The notes beneath the pieces are model-generated. The model was not told where the DNA came from, did no database searches, and worked only from the letters and a program-made list of their open reading frames with translations. From the NCBI GenBank assembly GCA_964401615.1, contig CAYNZF010000022.1, positions 1 through 28,506 of the forward strand: a DNA stretch of 28,506 nt, read 5' to 3'. A program made the translations under genes and the position numbers. This stretch comes from JAXGQD01 sp964401615 (GTDB lineage Bacteria; Bacillota; Clostridia; Saccharofermentanales; Fastidiosipilaceae). This document shows, one piece after another, positions 1-7,788 of this stretch (the first letter of the stretch is position 1; the number at the start of each line of letters is the position of its first letter).

Positions 1-165
1 AATCGCGGCGCTCGAGCTCAAACCAGGCCAATAAACGCCCAAAATCTTCTTTGTATTGACCAGCGGTTTGAAACACAGACCATCCCTTTCATCAGCGGAG
101 TAACGATGGAATGCAGCCGCGCCAGCTGCGCGTCGAATCCAGGCCTCTGCCTTTTTCCTTGACAT
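1..165 (-). CDS. Possible partial minus-strand gene running off the left edge, unrecognised
   Basis: Reading leftward from an ATG at 165, the minus strand stays open for all 55 codons to the window edge. A GGAAG-like ribosome binding site lies a few bases before the start. The translation begins MSRKKAEAWIRRAAG and I do not recognise it. Against it, the start codon sits inside the -35 box of the tRNA promoter, and another minus frame looks at least as protein-like near the edge: from a GTG at 76 with an AAAGGG-like site before it, it includes KEDFGRLLAWFELERRD. The piece could be a real 5' end, a degraded gene or chance. No function is assigned. Confidence 0.25.
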   Translation of the reverse strand, partial: MSRKKAEAWIRRAAGAAAFHRYSADERDGLCFKPLVNTKKILGVYWPGLSSSAAI

Positions 166-187
166 GATACTTCCGATTTCTTATAAT
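159..187 (+). promoter_or_regulatory. Consensus promoter of tRNA-Trp
   Basis: TTGACA at 159-164 and TATAAT at 182-187 are separated by exactly 17 bp, a perfect match to the housekeeping sigma-70/sigma-A consensus. Transcription would start near 194, about 8 bases before the mature tRNA. Strong constitutive promoters of this kind are usual for single tRNA genes. Confidence 0.9.
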
Positions 188-201
188 CACAAACGTCGCA
201 T

Positions 202-276
202 AGGGGAGTGGCTCAACGGTAGAGCAGCGGTCTCCAAAACCGCCGGTTGCGTGTTCGAATCGCGTCTCCCCTGCCA
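202..276 (+). tRNA. tRNA-Trp (anticodon CCA)
   Basis: All arms fold. The acceptor stem pairs AGGGGAG (202-208) with CTCCCCT (266-272). The anticodon stem GCGGT/ACCGC encloses the 7-base loop CTCCAAA, with anticodon CCA at 234-236, which reads the tryptophan codon UGG. The T arm (249-265) carries TTCGAAT in its loop. The discriminator base is G (273), as expected for bacterial tRNA-Trp, and the 3' CCA (274-276) is encoded. It stands alone between its own promoter and terminator, so it forms a single-gene transcription unit. Confidence 0.97.
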
Positions 277-285
277 GACCGTAAG

Positions 286-316
286 ACCTTGTCAGATTAG
301 CCTGACGAGGTTTTTT
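286..316 (+). terminator. Rho-independent terminator after tRNA-Trp
   Basis: A 10-bp stem (286-295 with 302-311, one G-T pair) encloses a 6-base loop and runs into six T residues at 311-316. It begins 10 bases after the tRNA CCA end and insulates the tRNA from proC. Confidence 0.9.
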
Positions 317-317
317 A

Positions 318-346
318 TTGTGACAAAAGCCGGCAAATGCTATTAT
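318..346 (+). promoter_or_regulatory. Probable proC promoter (extended -10)
   Basis: TTGTGA at 318-323 and TATTAT at 341-346 are 17 bp apart, and TGC at 338-340 forms an extended -10 element. It starts right after the T run of the tRNA terminator. The predicted start near 353 leaves a leader of about 124 nt before proC, which contains the hairpin at 364-401. Confidence 0.55.
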
Positions 347-363
347 TTCAACAACACAGGAAG

Positions 364-401
364 CTCAGCCAGTCCAGCTAAGCGATGCTTTGCTGACTGA
401 G
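364..401 (+). other. Stem-loop in the proC leader
   Basis: CTCAGCCAG (364-372) pairs with CTGACTGAG (393-401) with one mismatch. Inside it, AAGC (380-383) pairs with GCTT (387-390) around a GAT loop. No T run follows, so this is not a simple terminator. It could be a 5' leader structure of the proC transcript. No known riboswitch family is recognised. Confidence 0.35.
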
Positions 402-476
402 GGTAGTAAATGAGCATATTTAGGTATGCATGGACCCCAATACAAATAGTTTATGAAAGAAAGGCTGACCAGGCTT

Positions 477-1274
477 ATGAAAGTAATGTTCATTGGATGC
501 GGAAACATGGGAAAGGCTTTAGTTGAAGGCTTTTCGAAAAGCAAGGCCGGCCGTGCTGCTGAGATATTTCTCAATGACAGCGAGATTTCAAAAGCAGAAG
601 CCCTGCAGGCTCAACTCAATCTGGCCGGTGTGCGCGAACTTCAGGATGCCGGACAAATGGACGCCGTGATCCTGGCCGTCAAACCCGATGTGATCGCCAC
701 GGTCTGCCGGGAATTGAACGAGGTATTTCGTCGCGGACAACTGCTTATTTCCATCGCTGCCGGAGTCAGCCTGGCCAGTCTCAGAAACGCCTTGCCTGAA
801 GCTGCCTTGTGCCGCGTCATGCCCAACCTGGCTGCTATGGTGGCCGAGGCTTGTTCTTCATTAAGCTTCGACGGCGCAGATGCCGAACAAATTGCGTTGA
901 CCGAATCGATTTTTTCAGCCTGCGGGCGCTGCTTTGTTTTGCCTGAAAAAGCGATTGACGCGGTCGTGGGGGTATCCGGAAGCGGTCCCGCCTATGTGAT
1001 GATGTTCATCGAAGCCATGGCTGATGGAGGTGTCAAAATGGGCCTGCCCCGAGATACCGCGCTGGCAATGGCCATTCAAACGCTCAAAGGATCGGCGATC
1101 CTGCTGGAGCAAGAAGTTTTGCACCCGGCCCGGGTCAAGGACATGGTCTGCTCACCGGGCGGCACATCCATCGCTGCGGTTCACGCTTTAGAAGAAATGG
1201 GCTTTCGCGCGTCTGTTATGACCGCGGTAGAAACAGCAGCCACACGCAATCACGAAATGGCAAAACAAAGCTGA
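477..1274 (+). CDS. proC: Pyrroline-5-carboxylate reductase
   Basis: ProC catalyses the last step of proline synthesis, the NAD(P)H-dependent reduction of 1-pyrroline-5-carboxylate to L-proline in the cytosol. The protein opens with the Rossmann motif GCGNMG (residues 7-12). Its C-terminal half holds the family signature region, from SGSGPAYVMMFIEAMADGG through the SPGGTSIAAVHALE segment. I chose the ATG at 477, giving 265 residues, the usual family length, with the dinucleotide fold at the N terminus. An in-frame ATG at 453 would add an unlikely 8-residue leader and has no ribosome binding site. The site before 477 is itself weak (AGG). The stop overlaps the rnhA start by one base, so translation is probably coupled. 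Confidence 0.95.
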   Translation: MKVMFIGCGNMGKALVEGFSKSKAGRAAEIFLNDSEISKAEALQAQLNLAGVRELQDAGQMDAVILAVKPDVIATVCRELNEVFRRGQLLISIAAGVSLASLRNALPEAALCRVMPNLAAMVAEACSSLSFDGADAEQIALTESIFSACGRCFVLPEKAIDAVVGVSGSGPAYVMMFIEAMADGGVKMGLPRDTALAMAIQTLKGSAILLEQEVLHPARVKDMVCSPGGTSIAAVHALEEMGFRASVMTAVETAATRNHEMAKQS

Positions 1275-1738
1275 TGGATGATCAATTGACCAAAGTAGCC
1301 CTCTACACGGATGGCGCTTGTTCCGGTAATCCGGGTGTTGGTGCCTGGGCGTCGATTTTAATAGCAGCAGGACATGAAAAAGAACTGTTCGGTGCTCATC
1401 CCAATACCACCAACAACCGTATGGAACTTCAAGCCGTCATCGAAGGCTTTAAAGCATTGAAGCGTCCTTGTCAGGTCGATGTCTACAGTGATTCCGCTTA
1501 TGTGGTCAATGCATTTAAATTGTGCTGGATCAATAACTGGTTAAAAAACGGCTGGAAAAACTCAGCCGGTCAGCCGGTCAGTAACAAGGAGCAATGGCAG
1601 GAATTGCTGGAACTCACCGCGATCCACTCAGTGAACTGGCACAAGGTCAAGGGTCATGCCGATAACCCCTACAACAACCGCTGTGATGAATTGGCGGTGC
1701 AGGCGGTCAAAAGCTTCAAAGCTGAAAAAGGTGTTTAG
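1274..1738 (+). CDS. rnhA: Ribonuclease HI
   Basis: RNase HI cuts the RNA strand of RNA-DNA hybrids, clearing R-loops and primers. At 154 residues it has the usual length of bacterial RNase HI. The DEDD metal-binding active site is visible: D13 in YTDGACSGNPG, E51 in NNRMELQAVIEG, D73 in VYSDSAYVV and D138 near the C terminus. H128 lies in the VKGHAD segment that assists catalysis. The presence of the basic W/K-rich region around residues 85-97 resembles the E. coli-type enzyme. The start ATG shares one base with the proC stop, and 71 bp separate it from the next start. Confidence 0.96.
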   Translation: MDDQLTKVALYTDGACSGNPGVGAWASILIAAGHEKELFGAHPNTTNNRMELQAVIEGFKALKRPCQVDVYSDSAYVVNAFKLCWINNWLKNGWKNSAGQPVSNKEQWQELLELTAIHSVNWHKVKGHADNPYNNRCDELAVQAVKSFKAEKGV

Positions 1739-1809
1739 TAATCTATTTGATACTATTCACAGATGTTTTGATGTTAAAATGTAAAGATAATAATTTTGTT
1801 GAGGAAAGC

Positions 1810-2349
1810 ATGTTGATGGAAGAAACCATATCCAATGAGAGCATTTACAAAGGACGAGTTGTAGAACTGGTCATGCGTCAAGTCCTTTTGCCGAACGGAC
1901 AAATGGCTGAGCGTGAAATTGTTGTGCACAACGGGGGTGCCGGAGTGCTGGCCCTCGACGAAGACGGCAACTGTTTTATGGTTCGTCAGTTCCGTACAGC
2001 CGTGGAAAAGGAACTCTTGGAGATGCCGGCAGGCAAGCTTGAAAAAAATGAGGATCCACTCTCTTGTGCCGTTCGCGAACTTGAGGAAGAAACCGGCTGC
2101 ATTGCTGGAAAAATGGAATTTTTGGGCCAATTTCTGCCAACCCCCGGTTACGATACTGAAGTACTGTATCTCTATCTGGCGACTGAACTGAGCCAGGGAA
2201 AAATCAATCTGGATGAGGGTGAATTTTTGAGCACTGTAAAGTTACCGTTCAAATCACTCTATCAAATGGCCTTGAGTGGACAAATCGAAGATGCCAAAAC
2301 CGTCATAGCCATCCTCTTGACGGCTCAGCAAAAAAGCGGGCTGATATGA
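1810..2349 (+). CDS. Nudix hydrolase, ADP-ribose pyrophosphatase type
   Basis: This is a Nudix family pyrophosphohydrolase whose whole length resembles the ADP-ribose pyrophosphatases (NudF type), which split ADP-ribose into AMP and ribose-5-phosphate. The complete Nudix box spans residues 75-97 and follows the pattern G-x5-E-x7-R-E-x-x-E-E-x-G, the metal-binding helix. The preceding VRQFR and the following TPGYDTEVLYLYLA segments are typical of this subfamily. I set the start at ATG 1810, after GAGGAAAG (1801-1808), giving 179 residues. An ATG at 1816 is equally possible, whereas an upstream ATG at 1747 would add a non-conserved leader. The stop overlaps the ftsK start in an ATGA junction. 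Substrate is inferred from similarity only. Confidence 0.87.
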   Translation: MLMEETISNESIYKGRVVELVMRQVLLPNGQMAEREIVVHNGGAGVLALDEDGNCFMVRQFRTAVEKELLEMPAGKLEKNEDPLSCAVRELEEETGCIAGKMEFLGQFLPTPGYDTEVLYLYLATELSQGKINLDEGEFLSTVKLPFKSLYQMALSGQIEDAKTVIAILLTAQQKSGLI

Positions 2350-5201
2350 GTCAAGACAATAGATTCAGCTCAAGTTCGATGCGTCACCGTCACGACATCA
2401 ACGGCATTGTCTTTATGGCTTTGGCTTTGTTTCTCGCTTTTGCCTATTACTTCGACGCAGGCACGACCGGAATTTTGGGTCAATTGTTCCTGGGTATGGG
2501 CAAAGGCCTCTTTGGTGCGGCCGCGTACGCGTTACCGGCCATTTTTCTTTATATGTCGATTGACTATTTTGTTGAAAAGAAAAACGACCGCGCGTCCAGA
2601 CGCATCAAGCACATCCTGATCCTGCTGATACTGGCCAGCACCTTTATTCAAGTGTTTGGTTTCACATACGACGACTTTAAGCTGACCACCATGACAAATC
2701 AGAATGAATACAGTGCCTTTCAGGCTATCAGCGTGCTTTGGTCCGGCAGCATAGAACCACAGGACGTTCCCCTGCTGAACGGCAGGGCTTGCGGAGGCCT
2801 CCTGGGCGGCCTGCTCGGATTGGGCTTACAACGTGTCCTGGGTCAGATCGGTACCGTGATTTTGCTTGTTTTTGCTGTTCTGATCGAAATGGTGCTTGTC
2901 ATCAACTTATCGCTCAGTGCCTTCTTGAGCCGTTTCGTCGATCAGGCTAAAAATGTGAGCGGACAAGTTAATCAGCGTGTAAAGCAAAGCATTGAAAATA
3001 GAAGAATCAACCAATCTTACGTGGATGACGAAGATTATCTTGAAGAGCCTGTCGTTCAAAATTATAAGAACAATTCAACGGCCCAGGCCTATCCGGAAAT
3101 CGGAGGGGCAAGTAATCACGATGATTTCAATGATTTGGATTTGAGTATGCCGTCGGGTATTCCGGATGGCACGTCCGGCTTCATAAATTTCAGTGACGTG
3201 GAAGAAGGCGGTGCGGTGCATCTCAACCCGGAAGACATGGGCCTGCTGAGTAAATATCCTGAGTGGGACGCGACGTCAGCTTTTAAGGAGAAGCCGGAAA
3301 CGGAGGGCTTCGTTGGTATACCTATCGCTTCCTATGATGCCGGCAAGGCCAAAGAACCTCTGGATTTGATGTCTGAACTGGGTAATTCGATGCCGCCAAG
3401 TAATCAAAGTTTCCATATTCCTGAATTTTTAAACACCAGAGTTGACCGGCCAAATTTGAGTGAAAGCCTGGAAGCCGAACTGCACGAGGTTTTACAGGAA
3501 AGTTACGATGATGAAGAAGCCTACTATAAACCCGAATTGGACACGGATCTTGCTGAAAAAGTCGGCAGCATCCGTAAGTTTGATGGAATTGACCGTGAAA
3601 AATTTAGAGATCCGCACGCAGCAAGGCAGACTCCGCATGTCGCAGGAAGAAGCGACGACGCGGGGAAAGCCGACGCCGCATTTGCCCCGCCCACATCCCA
3701 TCAGACTGACCTGGATGCGGATGTAAAAAAATACGTCCCGATCAAAAAAGACAAACCCTACAAGCTTCCGCCCATAACCCTGCTGCAGCCAGGGATGACG
3801 ACGGATACCCGCAGACAAGCTCAAGAAGTGCAAGCTCTGGGTAAAAAACTGGAAGACACTTTAAAAAGCTTCGGTGTTGAGGCCAAAGTCATCAACATAA
3901 CCACCGGTCCCGCCATCACTCGCTTCGAGTTGACTCCCGGTTTAGGTGTGAAAGTTTCGAAAATTGTAAGTTTGGCTGATGACATCGCGCTCAGTCTGGC
4001 CGCAGTGGGGGTGCGCATCGAAGCGCCAATTCCCGGAAAATCGGCCATCGGCATTGAAATCCCCAATAAAGAAACCGCGCCGGTTTCGCTGCGAGGCTTA
4101 ATTGAATCCGCTGAATTTAAGAATGCCAAATCCAAGCTGACGGTCGCGCTCGGTCGTGACATCCCCGGAGCCCCCATCCTTTGTGATTTGACCAAGATGC
4201 CGCATTTACTGATTGCCGGGGCCACCGGTTCGGGTAAATCCGTTTGCATCAATTCAATCTTGATCAGTATTTTATACCGCGCCAAACCGGACGAGGTCAA
4301 GCTGCTGATGATTGACCCCAAAGTAGTCGAACTGAGTGTTTACAATGGCATCCCGCATTTATTGGCTCCGGTCGTTACGGATCCCAAAAAAGCGGCCAAT
4401 ACTTTGAACTGGGCCGTGCTTGAAATGACCCGCCGCTATGCTCTGTTCGCTGAAAAGGGCGTTCGTGATCTGAGTGGCTACAACGAAAGCCTGGAAATGG
4501 AAGGTGAGCCTCGTGTGCCGCTGATTTTGGTGGTCATTGACGAATTGTCGGACCTGATGATGACCGCGCCCAATGAAGTTGAGGATTCAATCGCCAGACT
4601 GACCGCCATGGCACGTGCCGCCGGCATCCATCTCATCATTGCGACACAAAGACCCTCTGTTGACGTCATCACCGGTGTTATCAAAGCGAATATCCCGTCC
4701 AGAATTGCTTTTGCTGTTTCCTCGCAAGTTGATTCGCGGACCATCATTGATATTGGTGGGGCAGAAAAGCTGCTCGGCAAAGGTGATATGCTCTATTTCC
4801 CACAGAGTCTGCCCAAGCCCAAGCGTGGGCAGGGTGCGTTTCTCTCAGATCACGAGGTCGAAAAAGTGATCTCTTTCATCACCGCGCAGGAAATCTCCGG
4901 TTTCGATGGAGCCGCCGCTGAAACAATCATGACTGCGACGTCAAACACCAAATCAAGTGGAAAAGATAACGCCCAGGAAGATGAGCTCTTCGATCAGGCA
5001 GTGGAAGTTCTTTTGGACGCAGGCTACGCTTCAGTCTCCATTTTGCAGAGGCGCATGAACATCGGCTACCCCCGCGCGGCCCGACTCATCGACGCGATGG
5101 AATTGGCCGGAATCATCGGCCCTCACGAGGGGGCCAAACCCAGAAAACTCTTGATCAATCGAATTCAGTGGGAAACCAGAAAAAACTTGGACGAAAAATA
5201 A
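2346..5201 (+). CDS. ftsK: FtsK/SpoIIIE family DNA translocase
   Basis: FtsK/SpoIIIE proteins are membrane-anchored hexameric motors that pump double-stranded DNA through the closing division or sporulation septum. The 951-residue protein has hydrophobic segments near residues 20-40, 45-70, 86-105 and 148-185. A long acidic, low-complexity linker follows (about 195-480), then the motor domain. Walker A is GATGSGKS at 625-632 and Walker B ends in IDE at 731-733. The C-terminal winged-helix gamma domain (about 879-940), which reads the orienting sequences on the chromosome, is intact. The start overlaps the Nudix stop by 4 nt. From sequence alone I cannot decide between a vegetative FtsK role and a sporulation SpoIIIE role. 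The gene lies 30 bp before cinA. Confidence 0.95.
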   Translation: MSQDNRFSSSSMRHRHDINGIVFMALALFLAFAYYFDAGTTGILGQLFLGMGKGLFGAAAYALPAIFLYMSIDYFVEKKNDRASRRIKHILILLILASTFIQVFGFTYDDFKLTTMTNQNEYSAFQAISVLWSGSIEPQDVPLLNGRACGGLLGGLLGLGLQRVLGQIGTVILLVFAVLIEMVLVINLSLSAFLSRFVDQAKNVSGQVNQRVKQSIENRRINQSYVDDEDYLEEPVVQNYKNNSTAQAYPEIGGASNHDDFNDLDLSMPSGIPDGTSGFINFSDVEEGGAVHLNPEDMGLLSKYPEWDATSAFKEKPETEGFVGIPIASYDAGKAKEPLDLMSELGNSMPPSNQSFHIPEFLNTRVDRPNLSESLEAELHEVLQESYDDEEAYYKPELDTDLAEKVGSIRKFDGIDREKFRDPHAARQTPHVAGRSDDAGKADAAFAPPTSHQTDLDADVKKYVPIKKDKPYKLPPITLLQPGMTTDTRRQAQEVQALGKKLEDTLKSFGVEAKVINITTGPAITRFELTPGLGVKVSKIVSLADDIALSLAAVGVRIEAPIPGKSAIGIEIPNKETAPVSLRGLIESAEFKNAKSKLTVALGRDIPGAPILCDLTKMPHLLIAGATGSGKSVCINSILISILYRAKPDEVKLLMIDPKVVELSVYNGIPHLLAPVVTDPKKAANTLNWAVLEMTRRYALFAEKGVRDLSGYNESLEMEGEPRVPLILVVIDELSDLMMTAPNEVEDSIARLTAMARAAGIHLIIATQRPSVDVITGVIKANIPSRIAFAVSSQVDSRTIIDIGGAEKLLGKGDMLYFPQSLPKPKRGQGAFLSDHEVEKVISFITAQEISGFDGAAAETIMTATSNTKSSGKDNAQEDELFDQAVEVLLDAGYASVSILQRRMNIGYPRAARLIDAMELAGIIGPHEGAKPRKLLINRIQWETRKNLDEK

Positions 5202-5231
5202 TCAGCCTGGAGGCAGGGCAGGAGTTATTAT

Positions 5232-6515
5232 ATGCATAACCATTTCGGAATCACCATCGAAAGTGCAGAAATATTGACTATTGGTACTGAAATACTGATG
5301 GGCCAGATCGTCAATACCAATGCGAGCTACTACGCACGTCAACTGAGCGATATGGGCATTTCTTCGTACTTCCAAGTGAGCTGCGGCGACAATCCTGAAA
5401 GACTGAAGGCTTGTCTGAGGCAGGCGCTGGAGCGCAGCGATTGCGTGCTTCTCAGCGGTGGACTCGGACCGACGGCGGATGATATTTCCATGGCTTGCGC
5501 AGCGGAAGTTGCCGGAGTAGAACTACAAATGAACGACTATGAGGCGGATAAAATCAGCTCATATTTCGAGCGTTTGGGCAGAACCGCCACCGCGAGCAAT
5601 TACAAACAGGCTCTCCTGCCTGTGTCAGGTCAAGTGATCGTCAATAACAACGGGACAGCTCCCGGTGCCATCATGGAATTCATGTACAAGGGCGAAAAGC
5701 GCAGCATCATTTTTTTGCCGGGTCCGCCCAACGAAAACAGACCGATGTTCAGAGAGCAAGTCAAAGATTACCTTATGCAGACCATCTCTTATCGTATAAA
5801 AAATATTTTTATCAGGCTCATCGGTATAGGCGAATCCTCTGCTGAAGCTCAGGTCAATGACCTGATTGACGGCCAGGACAACCCCAGTCTGGCACCTTAC
5901 GCGTCTACCGGAGAGGTCATGTTCCGGATCACCGAAAAGTATCGAAACGGTGAAGAGCCCCATCTGGCTCAGCAGATGCTGGATGCTTTCAAGCAGAAGC
6001 TGGGTGACTATATCTATGAAATCGGTGAACGGAAAATGCCGCAAGTGGTGGCCGATTTATGCACGTCGCAGGGGCTGACGCTCGCTTTGGCCGAAAGCTG
6101 CACTTCCGGTTTGATGAGTGCGGAGATCGGAGAACTGGCGGGTGCTTCACAATATTTTCTGGGCTCTATAGTTACATATTCCAACGAAGCAAAGGTTAGA
6201 GAACTTGGTGTCTCTGAAAACATCATTCAGACCGAGGGTGCGGTCAGTGCGATTGCAGCCGAGACGATGGCCCAAAACTGCCGCAGTAAATTCTCGGCGG
6301 ACTACGCCTGCGCGATCACAGGTGTGGCCGGTCCGTCGGGCGGAACTCCGGAAAAGCCTGTCGGAACCGTTTTTGTGGCCGTTGCTTCCGAAAATTCTTG
6401 TGTGGTCAAGAAGTATCTCTTCAATGGTGATCGCCTGAAAATCCAGCAGCAGGCTGCTTTAAACGCGCTGAACCAGCTGCGCCTCAGCATCCTCAAAGAT
6501 TTTTCGGTCATTTAA
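5232..6515 (+). CDS. cinA: CinA: competence/damage-inducible protein with NMN deamidase domain
   Basis: CinA joins an N-terminal molybdopterin-binding-like domain (about residues 10-180, with IGTEILMGQIVNTN, GGLGPTADD and LPGPPNE motifs) to a C-terminal PncC-type domain (about 270-425). The latter removes the amide of nicotinamide mononucleotide in pyridine nucleotide salvage. In the PncC active-site segment the protein reads AESCTSGL, where the family usually has AESCTGGL. The later ITGVAGPSGGTPEKPVGTV segment is intact. The 427-residue length is normal for full-length CinA. An AGGAG site lies 7 bases before the ATG. cinA directly upstream of recA is a widespread arrangement, originally noted for competence, but here recA has its own promoter in the 103-bp gap. 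Confidence 0.95.
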   Translation: MHNHFGITIESAEILTIGTEILMGQIVNTNASYYARQLSDMGISSYFQVSCGDNPERLKACLRQALERSDCVLLSGGLGPTADDISMACAAEVAGVELQMNDYEADKISSYFERLGRTATASNYKQALLPVSGQVIVNNNGTAPGAIMEFMYKGEKRSIIFLPGPPNENRPMFREQVKDYLMQTISYRIKNIFIRLIGIGESSAEAQVNDLIDGQDNPSLAPYASTGEVMFRITEKYRNGEEPHLAQQMLDAFKQKLGDYIYEIGERKMPQVVADLCTSQGLTLALAESCTSGLMSAEIGELAGASQYFLGSIVTYSNEAKVRELGVSENIIQTEGAVSAIAAETMAQNCRSKFSADYACAITGVAGPSGGTPEKPVGTVFVAVASENSCVVKKYLFNGDRLKIQQQAALNALNQLRLSILKDFSVI

Positions 6516-6524
6516 GTAAAATTG

Positions 6525-6538
6525 CGAACAAATGTTGC
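6525..6538 (+). promoter_or_regulatory. Candidate LexA box upstream of the recA -35
   Basis: CGAAC-AAAT-GTTGC matches 12 of 14 positions of the Gram-positive LexA/DinR operator CGAAC-N4-GTTCG, with the last two bases deviating. It lies 10 bp upstream of the recA -35 box. The second recA site at 6581-6594 is better supported because an almost identical copy occurs at lexA. Confidence 0.5.
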
Positions 6539-6548
6539 TTATTTAAAC

Positions 6549-6576
6549 TTGACGGGTATATTTGCTTTGCTATAAT
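6549..6576 (+). promoter_or_regulatory. recA promoter
   Basis: TTGACG (6549-6554) and TATAAT (6571-6576) are 16 bp apart, close to consensus. Transcription would begin near 6583, inside the operator at 6581-6594, so LexA bound there would block initiation. Confidence 0.82.
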
Positions 6577-6580
6577 AAAA

Positions 6581-6594
6581 GAAACAATTGTTCT
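6581..6594 (+). promoter_or_regulatory. LexA operator at the recA transcription start
   Basis: GAAACAATTGTTCT is a near-palindrome lying 4 bp after the recA -10 box. The same 14 bases, with a single change, occur downstream of the lexA -10 box (28364-28377, minus strand). Shared occurrence at exactly these two promoters identifies it as the SOS operator of this organism, an inference from sequence. Confidence 0.8.
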
Positions 6595-6618
6595 ATTATA
6601 AATTTGTGAGGGAGCTAT

Positions 6619-7779
6619 ATGGCGAAGGCAGATAAAAAAGGGATGAAATCAAACCAAGAGGTTGTTCAGATTGAAGGCGCGGAACGCAGGCAAGCCTTGG
6701 ACAACGCACTGAGCGCGATAGAAAAGAAATGCGGTAAAGGTGCGGTCATGCGTTTAGGCGATCATGCCGCGACCCACATATCCATAATTCCTACCGGCGC
6801 TTTGTCCCTGGACGTTGCTCTGGGCATCGGTGGTGTTCCTCGTGGGCGCATCGTGGAAATATATGGTCCTGAGTCGTCAGGAAAAACTACGGTCGCTTTG
6901 CACATCATTGCCGAAGCGCAAAAACGCAATGGATACGCTGCTTTTATTGATGCCGAGCACGCACTTGATCCTGTTTACGCCGAGAAATTAGGTGTAGATA
7001 TAGATAACCTGATCGTTTCCCAACCGGACAATGGTGAACAGGCGCTGCAGATCACCGAAGCGCTGATCCGCAGCGGAGCGGTCGATGTTGTCGTGGTTGA
7101 TTCTGTCGCTGCGCTGGTTCCCAAAGCCGAAATTGATGGTGATATGGGCGATGCGTCCATGGGTCAGCAGGCGCGCCTGATGTCCCAGGCTTTAAGAAAG
7201 CTTGCCGGCGTTATCAGTAAATCAAATACCGTACTGATTTTTATCAATCAATTGCGTCAGAAAATTGGTGTCATGTTTGGAAACCCTGAAACGACTACCG
7301 GAGGCATCGCTTTGAAATTCTATGCCTCGATCAGAATGGATGTCCGCCGCATTGAAACCTTGCGCAGCGGTACTGACGCAATCGGTAACCGCACCAGAAT
7401 CAAAATAGTGAAGAATAAAATGGCTCCTCCATTTAAAGAAGCTGAATTTGACCTGATTTACGGTGAAGGCATATCCAAGGTCGGTAATATTTTGGATTTG
7501 GCGGTCAACGAAGAAATTGTCAATAAGAGCGGCGCCTGGTTCTCCTACAATGATCAGCGCATCGGCCAGGGCAGAGAAGCCGCTAAAAACTTCCTCAAGG
7601 AACACCCGGAAATTTCGGATGAGATCGAACTTAAACTACGCGACAAATTATTGATCGAAACAATCGTTGAAGAGCCTGAATACACCGGTCCCATCGGCGA
7701 TGCAGACTTGTCTGTAGACGAGGTTTTTGATAACGATAAAAACCTTATCGACGATTTGCTAGACTTGGACAATTTATAA
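6619..7779 (+). CDS. recA: Recombinase A
   Basis: RecA polymerises on single-stranded DNA, drives strand exchange and, as a filament, triggers LexA self-cleavage. The 386-residue protein has Walker A GPESSGKT at 83-90 and the DNA-binding loop regions, including the INQLRQKIGVMFGNPETT segment. A basic C-terminal domain follows, then a strongly acidic tail (about 365-386) of the kind that tunes DNA binding in other RecA proteins. The N terminus is about 20 residues longer than most RecA proteins; an internal ATG at residue 9 is an alternative start. GAGGGAG lies 4 bases before the chosen ATG. Two LexA-like sites flank its promoter. recX follows after 9 bp. Confidence 0.98.
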   Translation: MAKADKKGMKSNQEVVQIEGAERRQALDNALSAIEKKCGKGAVMRLGDHAATHISIIPTGALSLDVALGIGGVPRGRIVEIYGPESSGKTTVALHIIAEAQKRNGYAAFIDAEHALDPVYAEKLGVDIDNLIVSQPDNGEQALQITEALIRSGAVDVVVVDSVAALVPKAEIDGDMGDASMGQQARLMSQALRKLAGVISKSNTVLIFINQLRQKIGVMFGNPETTTGGIALKFYASIRMDVRRIETLRSGTDAIGNRTRIKIVKNKMAPPFKEAEFDLIYGEGISKVGNILDLAVNEEIVNKSGAWFSYNDQRIGQGREAAKNFLKEHPEISDEIELKLRDKLLIETIVEEPEYTGPIGDADLSVDEVFDNDKNLIDDLLDLDNL

Positions 7780-7788
7780 ATAACCATA

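Noticed and set aside
1747..1809. An N-terminal extension of the Nudix protein from ATG 1747
   Set aside because: The added residues are not conserved in pattern, the region is AT-rich intergenic sequence, and a good GAGGAAAG site lies just before the ATG at 1810.
3821..4321. Long antisense frame inside ftsK (and similar frames at 13105-13551, 13753-14217, 15319-15819)
   Set aside because: They lie wholly opposite strongly supported genes, have no recognisable motifs or ribosome binding sites, and are expected by chance at this composition.
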